Source: Bemisia tabaci
Lineage: Eukaryota; Arthropoda; Insecta; Hemiptera; Aleyrodidae
Direction: 5' to 3'
Length of the DNA: 64,000 nt
Assembly (NCBI RefSeq): GCF_918797505.1
Contig: NC_092794.1
Location: 62,001-126,000, forward strand
Position 1 is the first letter of the stretch; each line of letters opens with the position of its first letter. The translations under genes and the position numbers were made by a program. Below are positions 23,650-34,401 of the stretch, piece by piece. Under the pieces are notes generated by a model. It did not search any database. It saw only the letters and a program-made list of their open reading frames with translations, and had not been told where the DNA came from.

Positions 23650-23891
23650 AGAATTCTAGCGGGAAAGTCACTAGCCATCATGGGCGGACTATACGTTTTT
23701 TGGGTCGCGAAATCGTAATTTTGACTTGCCTGACAGATCCGACCTACCCCTCGGCCGCTATCTTGAAAAATTGACTAAAATTTACGATTTCCCCCCTTTT
23801 TCGCTCCTAACTTTTTTCGGTTCAAAATTTCGAAAATTTCGCCATTTCTGTCGAAAGACGATCAAATTTGCAAGAGATACGTATATACATA
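23650..23891. repeat. Repeat with an inverted copy at 28575-28835
   Basis: GGGCGGACT, TTTTTTGGGTCG, GACAGATCCGACC, CGGCCGC(T/C)ATCTTGAAAAA and TTTCGCCATTTCTGTC occur here and, as the reverse complement and in mirrored order, at 28575-28835. The palindromic element at 23892 starts at its inner edge. Confidence 0.7.
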
Positions 23892-25244
23892 CAGGGTGTT
23901 CAAAAAGTCCCCTCCCCCCTCTAACTTTTTACCTAATTGAGGTAGAGATTTGAAACTTGGAGGGTGTTCCTAGATCAAAGGGAGCTACTTTTTGACCCCC
24001 CCCCCCAAAGTTTAGGGGGCCCCTTGGGGGGGGGGGGTTACGGACCCTAACTTTTTTTTCAAATGGGAAGACCCCCTTTACGATACCTCGTTCGAAAGAG
24101 CATAAAAAAGAAAATTTGTCGCGCAAACCCGAAGTCATTATCTCAAACCGTTTCAAAATAGCGGCCGGGTAAAGTTCAAAATGGCCGAAAATTGGCACCC
24201 CTGGTATTTGCACATGGATTTGCTTGAAACTCGGTATCTAGAGGTATTTTGGCATGAGAAAAATGAATTTGACGTTAGATTTTCAAAAAAAACCCTAATC
24301 CTTCAAAATGGCCGCCGGTTTCGGCTCATAGTGGCCGAAATTTTGACAAACTCGATTTTTTGCCGATAGATTCACTTGAAATTCGGTATCTGGGGGTATT
24401 TTGACCGGAGAAGAACGAATTCGACGTTAAAGTTTTAAACAAACCCTAATTTTTCAAAACGGCCGCCGATTAAAGTTCAAAATGGTCAACAATTGGCAAC
24501 CTCGACTTTTTGCCGATTGATTCGCCTGAAACTCGGTGTTTGGGGGTATCTGGGTAGGAGGAAAACGATAAGCTGAGAATCCTGAAGCTGAAGCTTGGAA
24601 TTTAACAGGAATCCATCGGCAAAAAGTCGAGGTTGCCAATTGTTGACCATTTTGAACTTAAATCGGCCGCCGTTTTGAAAAATTCAGGTTTGTTTAAAAA
24701 TTTAACGTCGAATTCGTTCTTCTCCGGTCAAAATACCCCCAGATACCGAATTTCAAGTGAATCTATCGGCAAAAAATCGAGTTTGTCAAATTTTCGGCCA
24801 CTATGAGCCTAAACCGGCGGCCATTTTGAAGGATTAGGGTTTTTTTAAAAATCTAACGTCAAATTCATTTTTCTCATGCCAAAATACCTCTAGATACCGA
24901 GTTTCAAGCAAATCCATGTGCAAATACCAGCGGTGTCAATTTTTGGCCATTTTGAACTTTACCCGGCCGCTATTTTGAAACGGTTTGAGATAATGACTTC
25001 GGGTTTGCGCGATAAATTTTCTTTTTTATGCTCTTTCGAACGAGGTATCGTAAAGGGGGTCTTCCCATTTGAAAAAAAAGTTAGGGTCCGTAAACCCCCC
25101 CCCCCCCAAGGGGCCCCCTAAACTTTGGGGGGGGGGGGGTCAAAAAGTAGCTCCCTTTGATCTAGGAACACCCTCCAAGTTTCAAATCTCTACCTCAATT
25201 AGGTAAAAAGTTAGAGGGGAGGAGGGTACTTTTCGAACACCCTG
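23892..25244. mobile_element. Palindromic foldback, CAGGGTGTTC termini, TA target
   Basis: The arms (about 23892-24520 and 24605-25244) are near-perfect inverted copies with a loop of under 100 bp. Both termini read CAGGGTGTTC and are flanked by TA (23890-23891 and 25245-25246). Homopolymer G/C runs of 9-13 bases sit in each arm near 24000 and 25100. TA flanks and CAGGGTG ends fit the Tc1/mariner group; no transposase frame exists. The small frames at 23929-24213 and 24918-25121 are mirror images of each other. Confidence 0.8.
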
Positions 25245-25426
25245 TATGTACACTTAACGTGAAAATCGTGTGATGGGAACCGCGACGAAGGCAACGGGAA
25301 ATATCGAAAATATCGCGGAGGCAAATTTCTTTCGTCCTCCTCCCCCGAGTGCCGCGCTTGCTGACCGGTACCCTCCTGTGTAATATAGGGGACAGGGGAG
25401 ACAGCAGATGATGCCACTGGAACAAA
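25245..25426. other. Unassigned spacer
   Basis: Short sequence between two repeat elements with no recognisable feature. Confidence 0.4.
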
Positions 25427-25620
25427 TCACGGAAAAAACGATACAGTGCTGAGCACTATGTGTTTACATAAAATGGAACCAGCCAGCATGGCAGTAGCGC
25501 TGAGCCCTAAGACTTTGGGGTCCAGCCCTACAGACTGTAAGTCTCAGCAGTGCTGCCATATTAGCTGACTCTATTTGATCTAAACAGTTAGTGCTTAGCA
25601 CTTTATCGTTTTTTCCGTGA
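25427..25620. mobile_element. Hairpin-type MITE, 194 bp, TCACGGAAAAAACG termini
   Basis: The two halves are inverted copies: TCACGGAAAAAACGATA, then AGTGCT(G/A)AGCACTA, then ATGGCAG(T/C). The terminal match is perfect for 17 bp. No target duplication longer than one base was found, and it encodes nothing. Confidence 0.7.
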
Positions 25621-26201
25621 AGATTCTCTGAAGGTCCAAGTTTTGGGGAGGTTGAGATGAGGGACGAATTCCCTCTTTTCTCAATCATGTTTTTGTCACA
25701 GAAACGTGACGCTTCCACCGAACGAGCAGCAATCGTGCGTTTTCAACGACGTTTACAGTGATATTTTTAAATCCTTATTTGAACCATGTGACTGTTGATT
25801 TTCACAGTTTTTCGGAGTTTATATGGTCCCATGTTTTTGCTGTTTTGGAACAATGGTAGTACCTGCCGGGTGTTTTATTTGTGAGCGCGCACCTGTTGGA
25901 AACTGCGGTCGAGGAAGTGAAAGAAAAAGGCGTTGCGTCCCTTATCGAAGTCAGCAAAAAGCGCGGGGATGAGAAACACGGTGTTTTAACTGGTCGTATA
26001 TCCATCAAAGTGCACACTAGTTGTCGTAAAAGTCGTGTCGATGAAAGGTCAATTTTAGCCTTCAAAATAAGGAAACCGCTGATGGATCATCCCGTGCTTC
26101 CGCGGACCGCGCGTTTCGGTCCTAGTGCGTTTTCTTTCAAGACCTGTTGTGCAGCAAAAAATTTTCTGACGAGATCTTACAGCATCTTAGTTACAGTGCC
26201 G

Positions 26202-26435
26202 CACAGTGGATCGAGTCAATAGGAGAGGTCGGACAAAATTGGGAAACTTTAAAAAGCTTATAACTCCGTTTATACAAAACTTTGAGGTCCTAAAAGTGGC
26301 TTTATTGGTTTCTTCGTGAAATCTTCTTCTGTGAGCACCACTTAAAATTTAAAATGTCCCGAAATAAACATCAAATTTTGCAGTTTCAGTCAAAAATTTC
26401 ATGTCCGACCTCTCTAATTGACTGGATCCACTGTG
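26202..26435. mobile_element. Transib-type MITE, 234 bp, CACAGTGG termini, TSD TGCCG
   Basis: Left end CACAGTGGATCGAGTCAAT and the inverse of the right end CACAGTGGATCCAGTCAAT match except one base. Both go on to GAGAGGTCGGACA. TGCCG lies on each side (26197-26201 and 26436-26440). Transib transposons begin with CAC ends that resemble the V(D)J heptamer CACAGTG and make 5-bp GC-rich duplications, so both features agree. It is far too short for a transposase and must be non-autonomous. It sits in the decayed ORF at 25870-28455. Confidence 0.75.
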
Positions 26436-26638
26436 TGCCGGGAAAATTGATCATGCGGGCAGAGGAAATAAACTTGTAGCTTTCAATGTATGAAGATTGC
26501 AAGTGAGAAACCGAGAGTTGGATAAGATTGAGGGACACGGCGATCCTCATAGTGTGGCCATCTGCCACCGTTTGGACCTAGTAGACGATGTAGTTACTGA
26601 AGAAGCAAAGTATCATTTCTTGTGCATGAAGGTGTATA

Positions 26639-27635
26639 CAGGGTGATCCAAAAGTCCCTTCCACCTCCTCTAATTTTTTACCTAATTAAGGTAAAGATTT
26701 GAAACTTGGGGGATATTCCTAGATCAAAGGGAGCTACTTTTTGGCCCCCCTAAAATTTTCAGGAGGGCCCCCCATGGGGGGGCAACGGCCCCCACCTTTT
26801 AATTTTCAAATGGGAAGACCCTGTTTGTGATAGCTCGTTCGTAAGAGCATAAGGAAAAAAACTTTTCGCGCAAACTCGAAGTCAATACCTCAAACCGTTT
26901 CAAAATGGCGGCCGGTTAAAGTTCAAAATGGCCGAAAATTCACACCGGTTATTTGTCGATGGATTTACGCGAAAATCGGTGTGTAGGCGTATTTTGACAT
27001 GAGAAAAACGAGTTTGACGTTAGATTTTCAAAAAAACCAAAACATCCAAAACGGCCGCCGGTTAAAGTTCAAAATTACCAAAAATTGATTTTTTTGGAAA
27101 TCTAAGTTCAAATTTGTTTATCTTATGCCTAAATATTCTCAAATTCCAAGTTTTAGGCAAATCTTTCAGGAAAAAACCGAGGTGACAATTTTCGGCCATT
27201 TTAATTTTTAACCGGGCGGCTTTTTTGGAAATTTTGGTTTTTTTGAAAATCTAACGTCAAATTCTTTTTTCTCGTGTCAAAATACCCCTACATACTGATT
27301 TTCGCGTAAATCCATAGACAGTTAACCGGTGTGAATTTTCGGCCATTTTGAACTTTAACCGACCGCCATTTTGAAACGGTTTGAGATATTGACTTCGGGT
27401 TTGCGCGAAAAGTTTTCTTTTCTTATGCTCTTTCGAATGAGCTATCACAAACGGGGTCTTCCCATTTGAACATTAAAAGTTGGGGGCCGTTGCCCCCCAA
27501 GGGGGGCCCTCCTGAAAATTTTAGGGGGGCCAAAAAGTAGCTCCCTTTGATCTAGGAATATCCCCCAAGTTTCAAATCTTTACCTCAATTAGGTAAAAAG
27601 TTAGACGGGGTGGAAGGGACTTTTGGATCACCCTG
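26639..27635. mobile_element. Palindromic foldback, CAGGGTGATCC termini, TA/TATA target
   Basis: Inverted arms of about 480 bp with matching CAGGGTGATCCAAAAGTCCC ends, flanked by TATA at 26635-26638 and 27636-27639. It has the same layout as 23892-25244 but is clearly diverged. Removing the element with one TATA leaves the surrounding ORF in the same reading frame, which supports a precise insertion. Confidence 0.85.
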
Positions 27636-28574
27636 TATAGTGCATCCTGGACCAAAGTGATAAATCCTAACCCATCGGAACAACGTGGTCCGTTTGCGAA
27701 AGAAATTATTCAAGAAGCCATGTCACATATTTTCAAATATATGGAGAGGACTTCTAGCGAATGCCAGTTTTCTTTAGATGAGTTGCGCACTCAAATCAAG
27801 GGTCCATATGTACCTCATGTGAAAACAATTAAGGCGTACCTAGCTCATCAAGAAGTACGGTGATGACATTCTGCTTTCCTCGTCTCACAAAAAATCTGCA
27901 GTTGTTTGCTTTCGCAACACAGGCCACAAGATGTTGTCCGATGCTTTTTACTTTGAAAAATCTGATAATGTGGAGCTGGAACGTCAGCGCATTTGGAAAG
28001 GCTGCCGCTGAAATAGTGTTGGAAGATGTGAAATCTAAAGTATATGCTACAGGCAAGTACCCTTCTTCGGATAATTCTTTTGGCAGTGTTGAAGATGACA
28101 TCCCAGAGACTCTATCATTACTTTTTTGAACATTTTAGAATTGAAATCAATTTCCTGCAAGTTCAAAACGAGTTGTCGAGGCGCATGCGGTTGCAAGAAA
28201 AGTGGGCTTAAATGCTCAGTACCTACTGTGCATCAACTGCAGTGATACATGCGAAAACATGCATGAAATTGCTTTAGCTGGCTCTGCGAGGACGAGGATG
28301 ATGTCGATGCTTATGACTTGTTCGACGAGCCAAGTACAGAAGAAGATTTTGAAGCCGTCATGACTGAAGTTCAAGACCCTCTAGAAAGCCTACATTCAGA
28401 AATAAACAATGAACCGAACACTATGCTCTCTAGTCATCAAAAACTAATTGCATGAAAAAAATACCATCGCTAACTTTATTAAACAATCAGGTGTACGTTA
28501 GTGACATGCATTTCTGATAATAATTACCAAAAATGTCGGTAAGGATTATTCCGCGCTTCCCATTCCCACGATTT

Positions 28575-28835
28575 ACATATTAGTGTACATATGTGTATAC
28601 CTATCTCTCACAAATTCAATCGTCTTCGGACAGAAATGGCGAAATTTTCGATATTTGGAACCGAAAAAAGTTATGAGCGAAAAATGGAGGAAAACCGTCA
28701 ATTTTAGTCGTTTTTTCAAGATGGCGGCCGAAGGGAGGGTCGGATCTGTCGGGCAGTCAAAATTTGGATTCCACGACCCAAAAAACACAAAGTCCGCCTA
28801 TAATTGCTAGTTCGACTAAACTTTCCCACAAACTC
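28575..28835. repeat. Inverted copy of 23650-23891
   Basis: Carries GACAGAAATGGCGAAATTTT, TTTTTCAAGATGGCGGCCG and CCCAAAAAACAC as the mirror of the left copy. Together the pair brackets 23.7-28.8 kb, so that interval may once have been one larger inverted structure. Confidence 0.65.
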
Positions 28836-29516
28836 CCTATTTTAAGCTCTATTGTCTGGACTATACAGCATCTTACTGGGACATAATCAAAAATGTTGAA
28901 TAAACATGAAACTGTCATATGTTAAATAAACATGACGGAATCATATTGTTATACGAGGTGGTCGTGTTGTCCTGACATGCTGTCACTTTGACCTAACCGG
29001 CAATCATGTTGATTTAACATGACAAAAGTATGTTTACAAATTGAAATAAATGACGTTATCTTTAAAAAATTTAATTGTATTTTGGTTGGCATTACTTCCG
29101 ACACTTTCCTCTATCCAGAATCATACCTAATTTTTCCGACTTATCCAGGATTTGAACGCGGGACCTACCTAGTACGAGGCGAATGTTCTACGAACCGAGC
29201 CATCCGGGCTTGTGAGTCCCTAGTGACAAATTTTCAGTGTTTAAATATCACACTGATACCTAAATTCCACCCGGAAAACACCGAATAAACGTCTGTGCTT
29301 CGTTTCAAAGCCTTGAGCAGCTCTCTTTTGTTGACTGTTGTAGGGTGAGTTTTTTGGACGAGAAGTTCAATGCAACCAACTTAGCGTTGAAGGCAGTTGA
29401 ATGGTCCATGTGGGTTGACTCGACTCCCAAAAAAGAGCTGCCTGCCTTTCAAGATGCCCTTCGAAACTTGAGGTAGGGCTCATCGTGACATTCTGATGTT
29501 TTTTGGGGAGTATCTA
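28836..29516. other. Spacer with a SINE head, otherwise unassigned
   Basis: Apart from the tRNA-like head at 29135-29212, nothing could be identified. The words TTAAATAAACATGA and TTTAACATGACA recur at 28898-29030. Confidence 0.4.
29135..29212 (-). repeat. tRNA-derived SINE head
   Basis: On the minus strand the stretch reads GATGGCTCGGTTCGTAGA (A-box-like) and, about 35 bp on, CGCGTTCAAATCC (B-box-like), the internal pol III promoter arrangement of tRNAs. The acceptor stem does not pair, so it is a tRNA-derived SINE head or pseudogene rather than a working tRNA. Confidence 0.55.
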
Positions 29517-31497
29517 AGTAGGGTAAAAATGGCGACTTAAGCGGAGTAAAAAAACGCTAAATATCTTCGGAACGTTAGTTACCCCTACATTAGGGTGTCC
29601 CAAAAAAAGTTCGACCCTCGAAAAGTTACGTTTTATGGTTATGAAAGTGTTCCAATTGGTTAGAAAACACTTTTGACCCAGTTTCAGATTTTTAGGTACC
29701 TGAAGTTTAAGTGCTGCCGCATCGCACATCTGTGAAATTTGCGATCCCGATAATGGAGGTTTTTGGCAATTTGATGATATTTTTTATTGACAAAGCAATC
29801 ACGCCAAAGCCCCGAAAATTTGAGATAGGAGCCTACTAACACACTAATTTTGATATAAATTAAACATTTGGGCGTGCGAGACAGGGAAGTATGTTTTAAA
29901 AATTCGGAAACTTGGCCAAAAACGCTTCTCAGGCGCAGATGGGATGCAAATCAGCGAAATTAATAATTTTTTAAAGTTTGAAGGAATATTGCTATCGTCG
30001 TAAAAATTTAAAGTAGTTGACTTCTAATTGACTACTTTTGATATAAATGACACATTTAAGCGTGGAGACCGCGGAGGTATTTTTTAAAAATTCGGAAACT
30101 TGACCGAAAACGCTGTTTTGGCGCAAATTAATATGCATTTCGGCGTAAATTGAATACTTTTTTAATTTTCGGAGAAATATCGCTAGCGTCGTATGAACTG
30201 AAGGTAGTCTACTATTAGTAACATAGTTTTGGCAAAAAATAAAAGTTTGGGTCCCAGAGAAAGATAATTTAGATTCCAACATTACAGCTTGCAGTGTGAG
30301 TTATGCAATAATTCTCTTTAGGTAATGTCCCATAACAACGCGTAAATTTTCTGTCTCTTGGGACCAAAACTGTTATTTTTTTGCCAAAACTATGTTATTA
30401 ATAGTCGACTACCTTCAGTTCATACGACGCCAGCAATATTTCTCCGAAAATTAAAAAAGTATTCAATTTACGCCGAAATGCATATTAATTTGCGCCAAAA
30501 CCGCGTTTTCGGTCAAGTTTCCGAATTTTGAAAAAAATTCTTCTGCGGTCACCACGCTTAAATGTGTCATTTATATCAAAAGTAGTCTATTAAAAGCCAA
30601 CTACCATAAATTTTTACAACGATAGCAATATTCCTTCAAACATTAAAAAATCAGTAATTTCGCTGATTTGCATCCCATCTGCGCCTGAGAAGCGTTTTTG
30701 GCCAAGTTTCCGAATTTTTAAAACATAATTCCCTGTCTTGCAGGCCCAAATGTTTAATTTATATCAAAATTAGTGTGTTAGTAGGCTCCTATCTCAAATT
30801 TTCGGGGCTTTAGCGTGATTGCTTTGTCAATAAAAAATATCATCAAATTGCCAAAAACCTCCATTATCGGGATCGCAAATTTCACAGATGTGCGATGCGG
30901 CAGCACTTAAACTTTAGGTACCTAAAAATCTGAAACTGGGTCAAAAGTGTTTTCTAACCAATTGGAACGGTTTTATAAACATAAAACGTTACTTTTCGAG
31001 GGTCGATATTTTTTTGGGACACCCTACCCTACATGTTCCGTGTTATGCATAGGAGGTAATGCATGTAGCCCTTTCATCTTGCTGGATATGCGATTGTGTA
31101 CGTTACCCCTTCAACTTGTATTTTATACAAAAGTGTATATTGCCCCTTGAACTTGAAGGTTATGCAATGGTGTATGTTGCCCCTTCAATCTGCGGTCTAT
31201 GTAATGGTGTATGTTACCCCTTCGACTCATAGGTTATGCAACAGCGTTGCCGGACGGTGCATATGAATGAATGATTTAGTAATTGGTTGAATTTGGCAAT
31301 ATCGAATTTTACAGTGTTGACATATGGTGCAAGAAATTACATAATATATCCTTACATTGTTATCAGATGGTGCAGATAATTCCGAATTCCGGACTTGTAA
31401 AATCTCGGCATCAAGAGACCATCTCCTCCGGTATGGGTCTGGTATCGGGGATAAGAGAGTAAGGTCTGATTTGGGAATTTTTATTTTTACTTGCGGG
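29517..31497. mobile_element. AGTAGGG-family left end, split by a foldback
   Basis: Begins AGTAGGGTAAAAATGGCGAC at 29517, is interrupted at 29591-31026, and resumes with five minisatellite units (31040-31235), GCAACAGCGTTGCCGGACGG, and one satellite unit (about 31385-31480). It is then cut by the Copia LTR at 31498. The order matches 6290-6700. It is therefore the oldest layer of this nested stack. Confidence 0.7.
29591..31026. mobile_element. Palindromic foldback with 8-bp direct repeat CCCTACAT
   Basis: Arms of about 700 bp are inverted copies meeting near 30308. Termini read TAGGGTGTCCCAAAAAA. CCCTACAT occurs immediately outside both ends (29583-29590 and 31027-31034). Alternatively, the element is GGGTGTCCC...GGGACACCC with TA at each side, like the mariner-ended foldbacks. 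The 8-bp repeat favours an 8-bp-duplicating superfamily. No transposase is seen. Confidence 0.8.
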
Positions 31498-31701
31498 TGT
31501 TGTTAAGATAATCCTGCTCCTGTTGGCAACACCGCCATGCATGCCTACGTCATCTTTGATTGTCATGGTTGTTAGTTCGTTCGGTTCATGTACTCCTCTA
31601 ATGGAACCTTTTATACCACGTCCGTTTTGACTTTAATAAAGTTCTCTGAGTTTCATGTCATTTTTGTTCGATTCGTTCGCCCTCACCTAACTGAAACAAC
31701 A
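31498..31701 (+). repeat. 5' LTR of a Copia element, 204 bp
   Basis: Starts TGTTGTT and ends AACAACA, a perfect 7-bp inverted terminus, and contains AATAAA at 31635-31640. It is followed directly by a plausible primer-binding site and, 175 bp later, by the gag start codon. It lies inside a satellite unit of the AGTAGGG element. The 3' LTR is not in the window. Confidence 0.8.
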
Positions 31702-31717
31702 GGTTATGGTTGCCCAG
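31702..31717 (+). promoter_or_regulatory. Primer-binding site, initiator-tRNA-Met internal type
   Basis: GGTTATGGTTGCCCAG begins on the base after the LTR. Insect Copia elements use an internal initiator-Met tRNA fragment with GGTTATGGGCCCAG-like sequence. The TT in the middle is a difference from that pattern. Confidence 0.55.
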
Positions 31718-31876
31718 CAGTGCATTGCAAAACGCGAACGCGAACGCGACTTTAATCATCTCTGTGGCAAGACTCTCGGATAATGATGGCCTAAATTAAA
31801 ACGCACAGGCCTCATCTCGTGTTCATCATTTGTTTCCTTGATTTGTGTTTTATTCGTCCGATCAATCAAATCAATA

Positions 31877-32935
31877 ATGAGTGAAGAAAAATCAGAAAAG
31901 TTTACTTTCGAAAAACTTACCGGCCGGGAAAATTTTTCAGACTGAAAGTTTGCTATGAGGATGTCGCTCATCCACGACGACTTGAGGGTGTGTGTTGATG
32001 GATATCCAGATTCTGACAAGAGAGATGAAAACAAGAGGAGGAAGAATTATGAGAAAGCACTCGCCAAAATAAGCTTAGCAGTGAAACCGTGCATCTTTCC
32101 ACGCGTATAGAACTGCAAATCAGCCAAAGAAGCCTGGACGAATCTCAACAAGGCGTTCCATGATTCTGGTTTGTCAGGACGCTTAACCTTGCAACGTAAG
32201 TTATTCAGCATTAAAAGAGAAAACTTTTCGTCCATGGAAGAGTACCTGCGTGAGATTTTGACAACTTCTCAAGAACTTGCTGATCTGAATGCAGACGCTG
32301 CTATTTCTGATGAGTTTTTTGGTGTTATTATGCTAAGTGGTCTACCTCCTGAGTTTGACCCACTGAGAATGGCTCTCGAACACTCAGGAACAACGATCAC
32401 AAGTGACATTGTCAAATCAAAGCTCATAAGTGAGTCTGAAAGACGTGCGGAGAATACTGAAGCTGCTTTACTCATTTCTCAGAAACGCAGTGGTTCGAAA
32501 CCAATCATTTGTCACCACTGCGGTGAGAAGAATCACATAAAGCCTAAATGCCCCAAGCTTAGAAAATATAAGAAAGCGTTGAAGGCCAAGTCAAACGAGC
32601 CAGTCAACAAAGACAAGAAGGATGATTCTACTAAGTCAGGTCGCTCTCTCCTAACCTCACTTTGTGCCAACGTTACAGCTGATGGGTGGTGCGTCGACTC
32701 CGGAGCGAGTGTTCATATGACCCATAATAAGTCGTGGCTAGATAAATTCTCCAACAAGGATTCTAATCTGAAGATTGCTATCGCTAATGGTCAAGAACTG
32801 AACAGTGAAGGAAGTGGTACTGTGCGTGTCTCGCTTGAAAATAGTGACATAAACTCAATATCTAACGTCCTTTTAGTCCCGGGATTGTCTACAAATTTGT
32901 TATCGGGTAAAAGGATGGTAGACAAAGATTTTTAA
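31877..32935 (+). pseudogene. Copia gag and protease, with in-frame stops
   Basis: The frame starts at ATG 31877 (MSEEKSEKF...). It is broken by TGA 31943-31945 and TAG 32108-32110, then runs open to TAA 32933-32935. It encodes a Copia-type Gag (UBN2-like, with LTLQRKLFSIKRENFSSMEE and IMLSGLPPEFDPL). A CCHC zinc knuckle CHHCGEKNHIKPKC lies at about 32511-32552. An aspartic protease with VDSGASVHMT, whose Asp-Ser-Gly is the catalytic triad, lies at about 32692. The TAA falls after the protease fold; the same frame continues afterwards. The product would assemble the particle and cleave the polyprotein. This copy cannot make it. Confidence 0.85.
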
Positions 32936-34401
32936 GTGGTATTTCGCAAACACTCCTGTGAAATATATCCACTAGGAGCCTTAAGCTTTGATAATCTTAC
33001 ACCGGTAGCCACGGTAGAGAACATCAACAGTCTCTATCGTTTGAAGGCCAACGTTAAATCGAGTGCGCGTATTGCAAGTGTGTCTACATCGGACCAAGAC
33101 GTCGGAAGTGTGAACATTACGGGAAATTTAAAAACTTTCGTTTCATCGGATGAAACTATCCCCCAAGATAGTAAAACCGCGTTCAATTCCAATGTCATTT
33201 CATGTTTGAATAGTGATCCTGATATTTGGCACCGACGCTTGGGCCACCTCCCTAGATATGGTCTAGATTTATGTCGCAAAGGTCTTGTTGATGGAGTCAC
33301 ATTTTCCGAGCACAGCACGACAAAGTGCATACCATGCATCGAAGGGAAACATTGCAGGGAGTCATTTAAATAGACAAACTGTACGAGAGCCTCAACTTTA
33401 CTTGGCAGTTCATTCAGACCTTTGTGGACCCATGTCCTGCAAATCTTTTGGTGGAAAACGCTACTTGTTAACCTTTACAGACGACTTTTCCAGGAAAACG
33501 TTTGTCTATTTTCTGGAAAATAAAAGTCACGTTTTCTCAAAGTTTAAAGAATGCAAAGCTCTGGTGGAAAATGAAACTGAGAAAACGATCAAAGTTCTCT
33601 GTAGTGATAATGGTGGGGAATACATCAGCGCACAAATGTCTGATTTCCTTATAAACCATGGCATCAAGCGCTAACTCACTCAGCCCTACAGCCCACATCA
33701 AAATGGAGTTGCTGAACGTGTTAATCGTAGCCTCATCGAAAAAACGTTATGTTTACTCCAAGACGCTAAACTTGGTAAAGAACACTGGGCAGAAGCGGTA
33801 AATACTGCTGTTTATCTCAAGAACAGATCTCCCCATAGAGCGTTGGTCAATGCAACTCCAGAAGAAATATGGTCTGACAAAAAGGTAGATGTCAGCCATC
33901 TTCACATTTTTGGCTGTAAAGCCTACGTTCACATCCCTAAAGAGAAACGTAAGAAATTAGATGTTAAAAACAAATCCATGATCTTCGTCGGGTACTGTGA
34001 AAATTCAAAGGGCTATAGACTCATTGATCCTCAAAACCCTAGAAAAGTGACCACATCCAGAGATGTTATTTTTTTGGAAACATCTCTTGGTGCAGCTCAA
34101 CCAGAAGTAAATGGAAACGCTCACTCTCTTGACCTGATTTCACCAATTTCTGATGAAGACACCTCATCAAGTGAAAATGATTCGCAGTTTTCTTCCAATT
34201 CCAAACTGGATGACTCATCATCAAGTGACAGTGAATCAAGTGCCTCATCATTAAGTGAAGAAGTCTCTTCTGAAGACAACTACAGTGAATCCAGCTCTGT
34301 TTCATTGACCTCAACCACACTTGAAGGACAAGACCAAGAAATCTCTGAGCGACGATTTCCTACCAGAATTCGAGCAATCCCCAAACGGCTGGCGGATTAT
34401 A
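32936..34401 (+). pseudogene. Copia integrase region, frameshifted and truncated
   Basis: After the gag-protease stop the frame continues with a GAG-pre-integrase region containing WHRRLGHLPRYGLDLC and CIPCIEGKH (His/Cys zinc site) up to TAG 33371-33373, then shifts frame near 33370. The integrase core follows: Asp in HSDLCGPM (33417), Asp in CSDNGGEY (33606) and Glu in NGVAER (33714), so the D,D-35-E residues are present. A TAA at 33672-33674 stands where related elements have a glutamine codon. A serine- and glutamate-rich linker ends at about 34400, where a CAGGGTT foldback arm cuts the element. Reverse transcriptase, RNase H and the 3' LTR are missing from the window. Confidence 0.85.

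Larger units (their letters stand above)
25870..28455 (+). pseudogene. Decayed multi-copy arthropod ORF split by two transposons
   Basis: Fragments in consistent plus-strand order resemble an uncharacterised protein family I recall as highly repeated in arthropod genomes. The N-terminal part (25881-26150) has LIEVSKKRGDEKHGV, VHTSCRKS and FSFKTCCA. A middle part is at about 26499-26638. The next segment (27636-27865) has SLDELRTQIKG. Then come a segment with YGDDILLS and VCFRNTGHKMLSDA (27855-27995), EIVLEDVKSKVYATGKYPSS with DDIPETLSLLF (28008-28129), a cysteine-rich stretch SCRGACGCKKSGLKCS (28168-28218), and an acidic tail ending at a TGA at 28453-28455. Frameshifts occur near 27840, 27990, 28130 and 28240. 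A Transib-type MITE (26202-26435) and a foldback (26639-27635) interrupt it. No biochemical function can be named. Confidence 0.6.
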
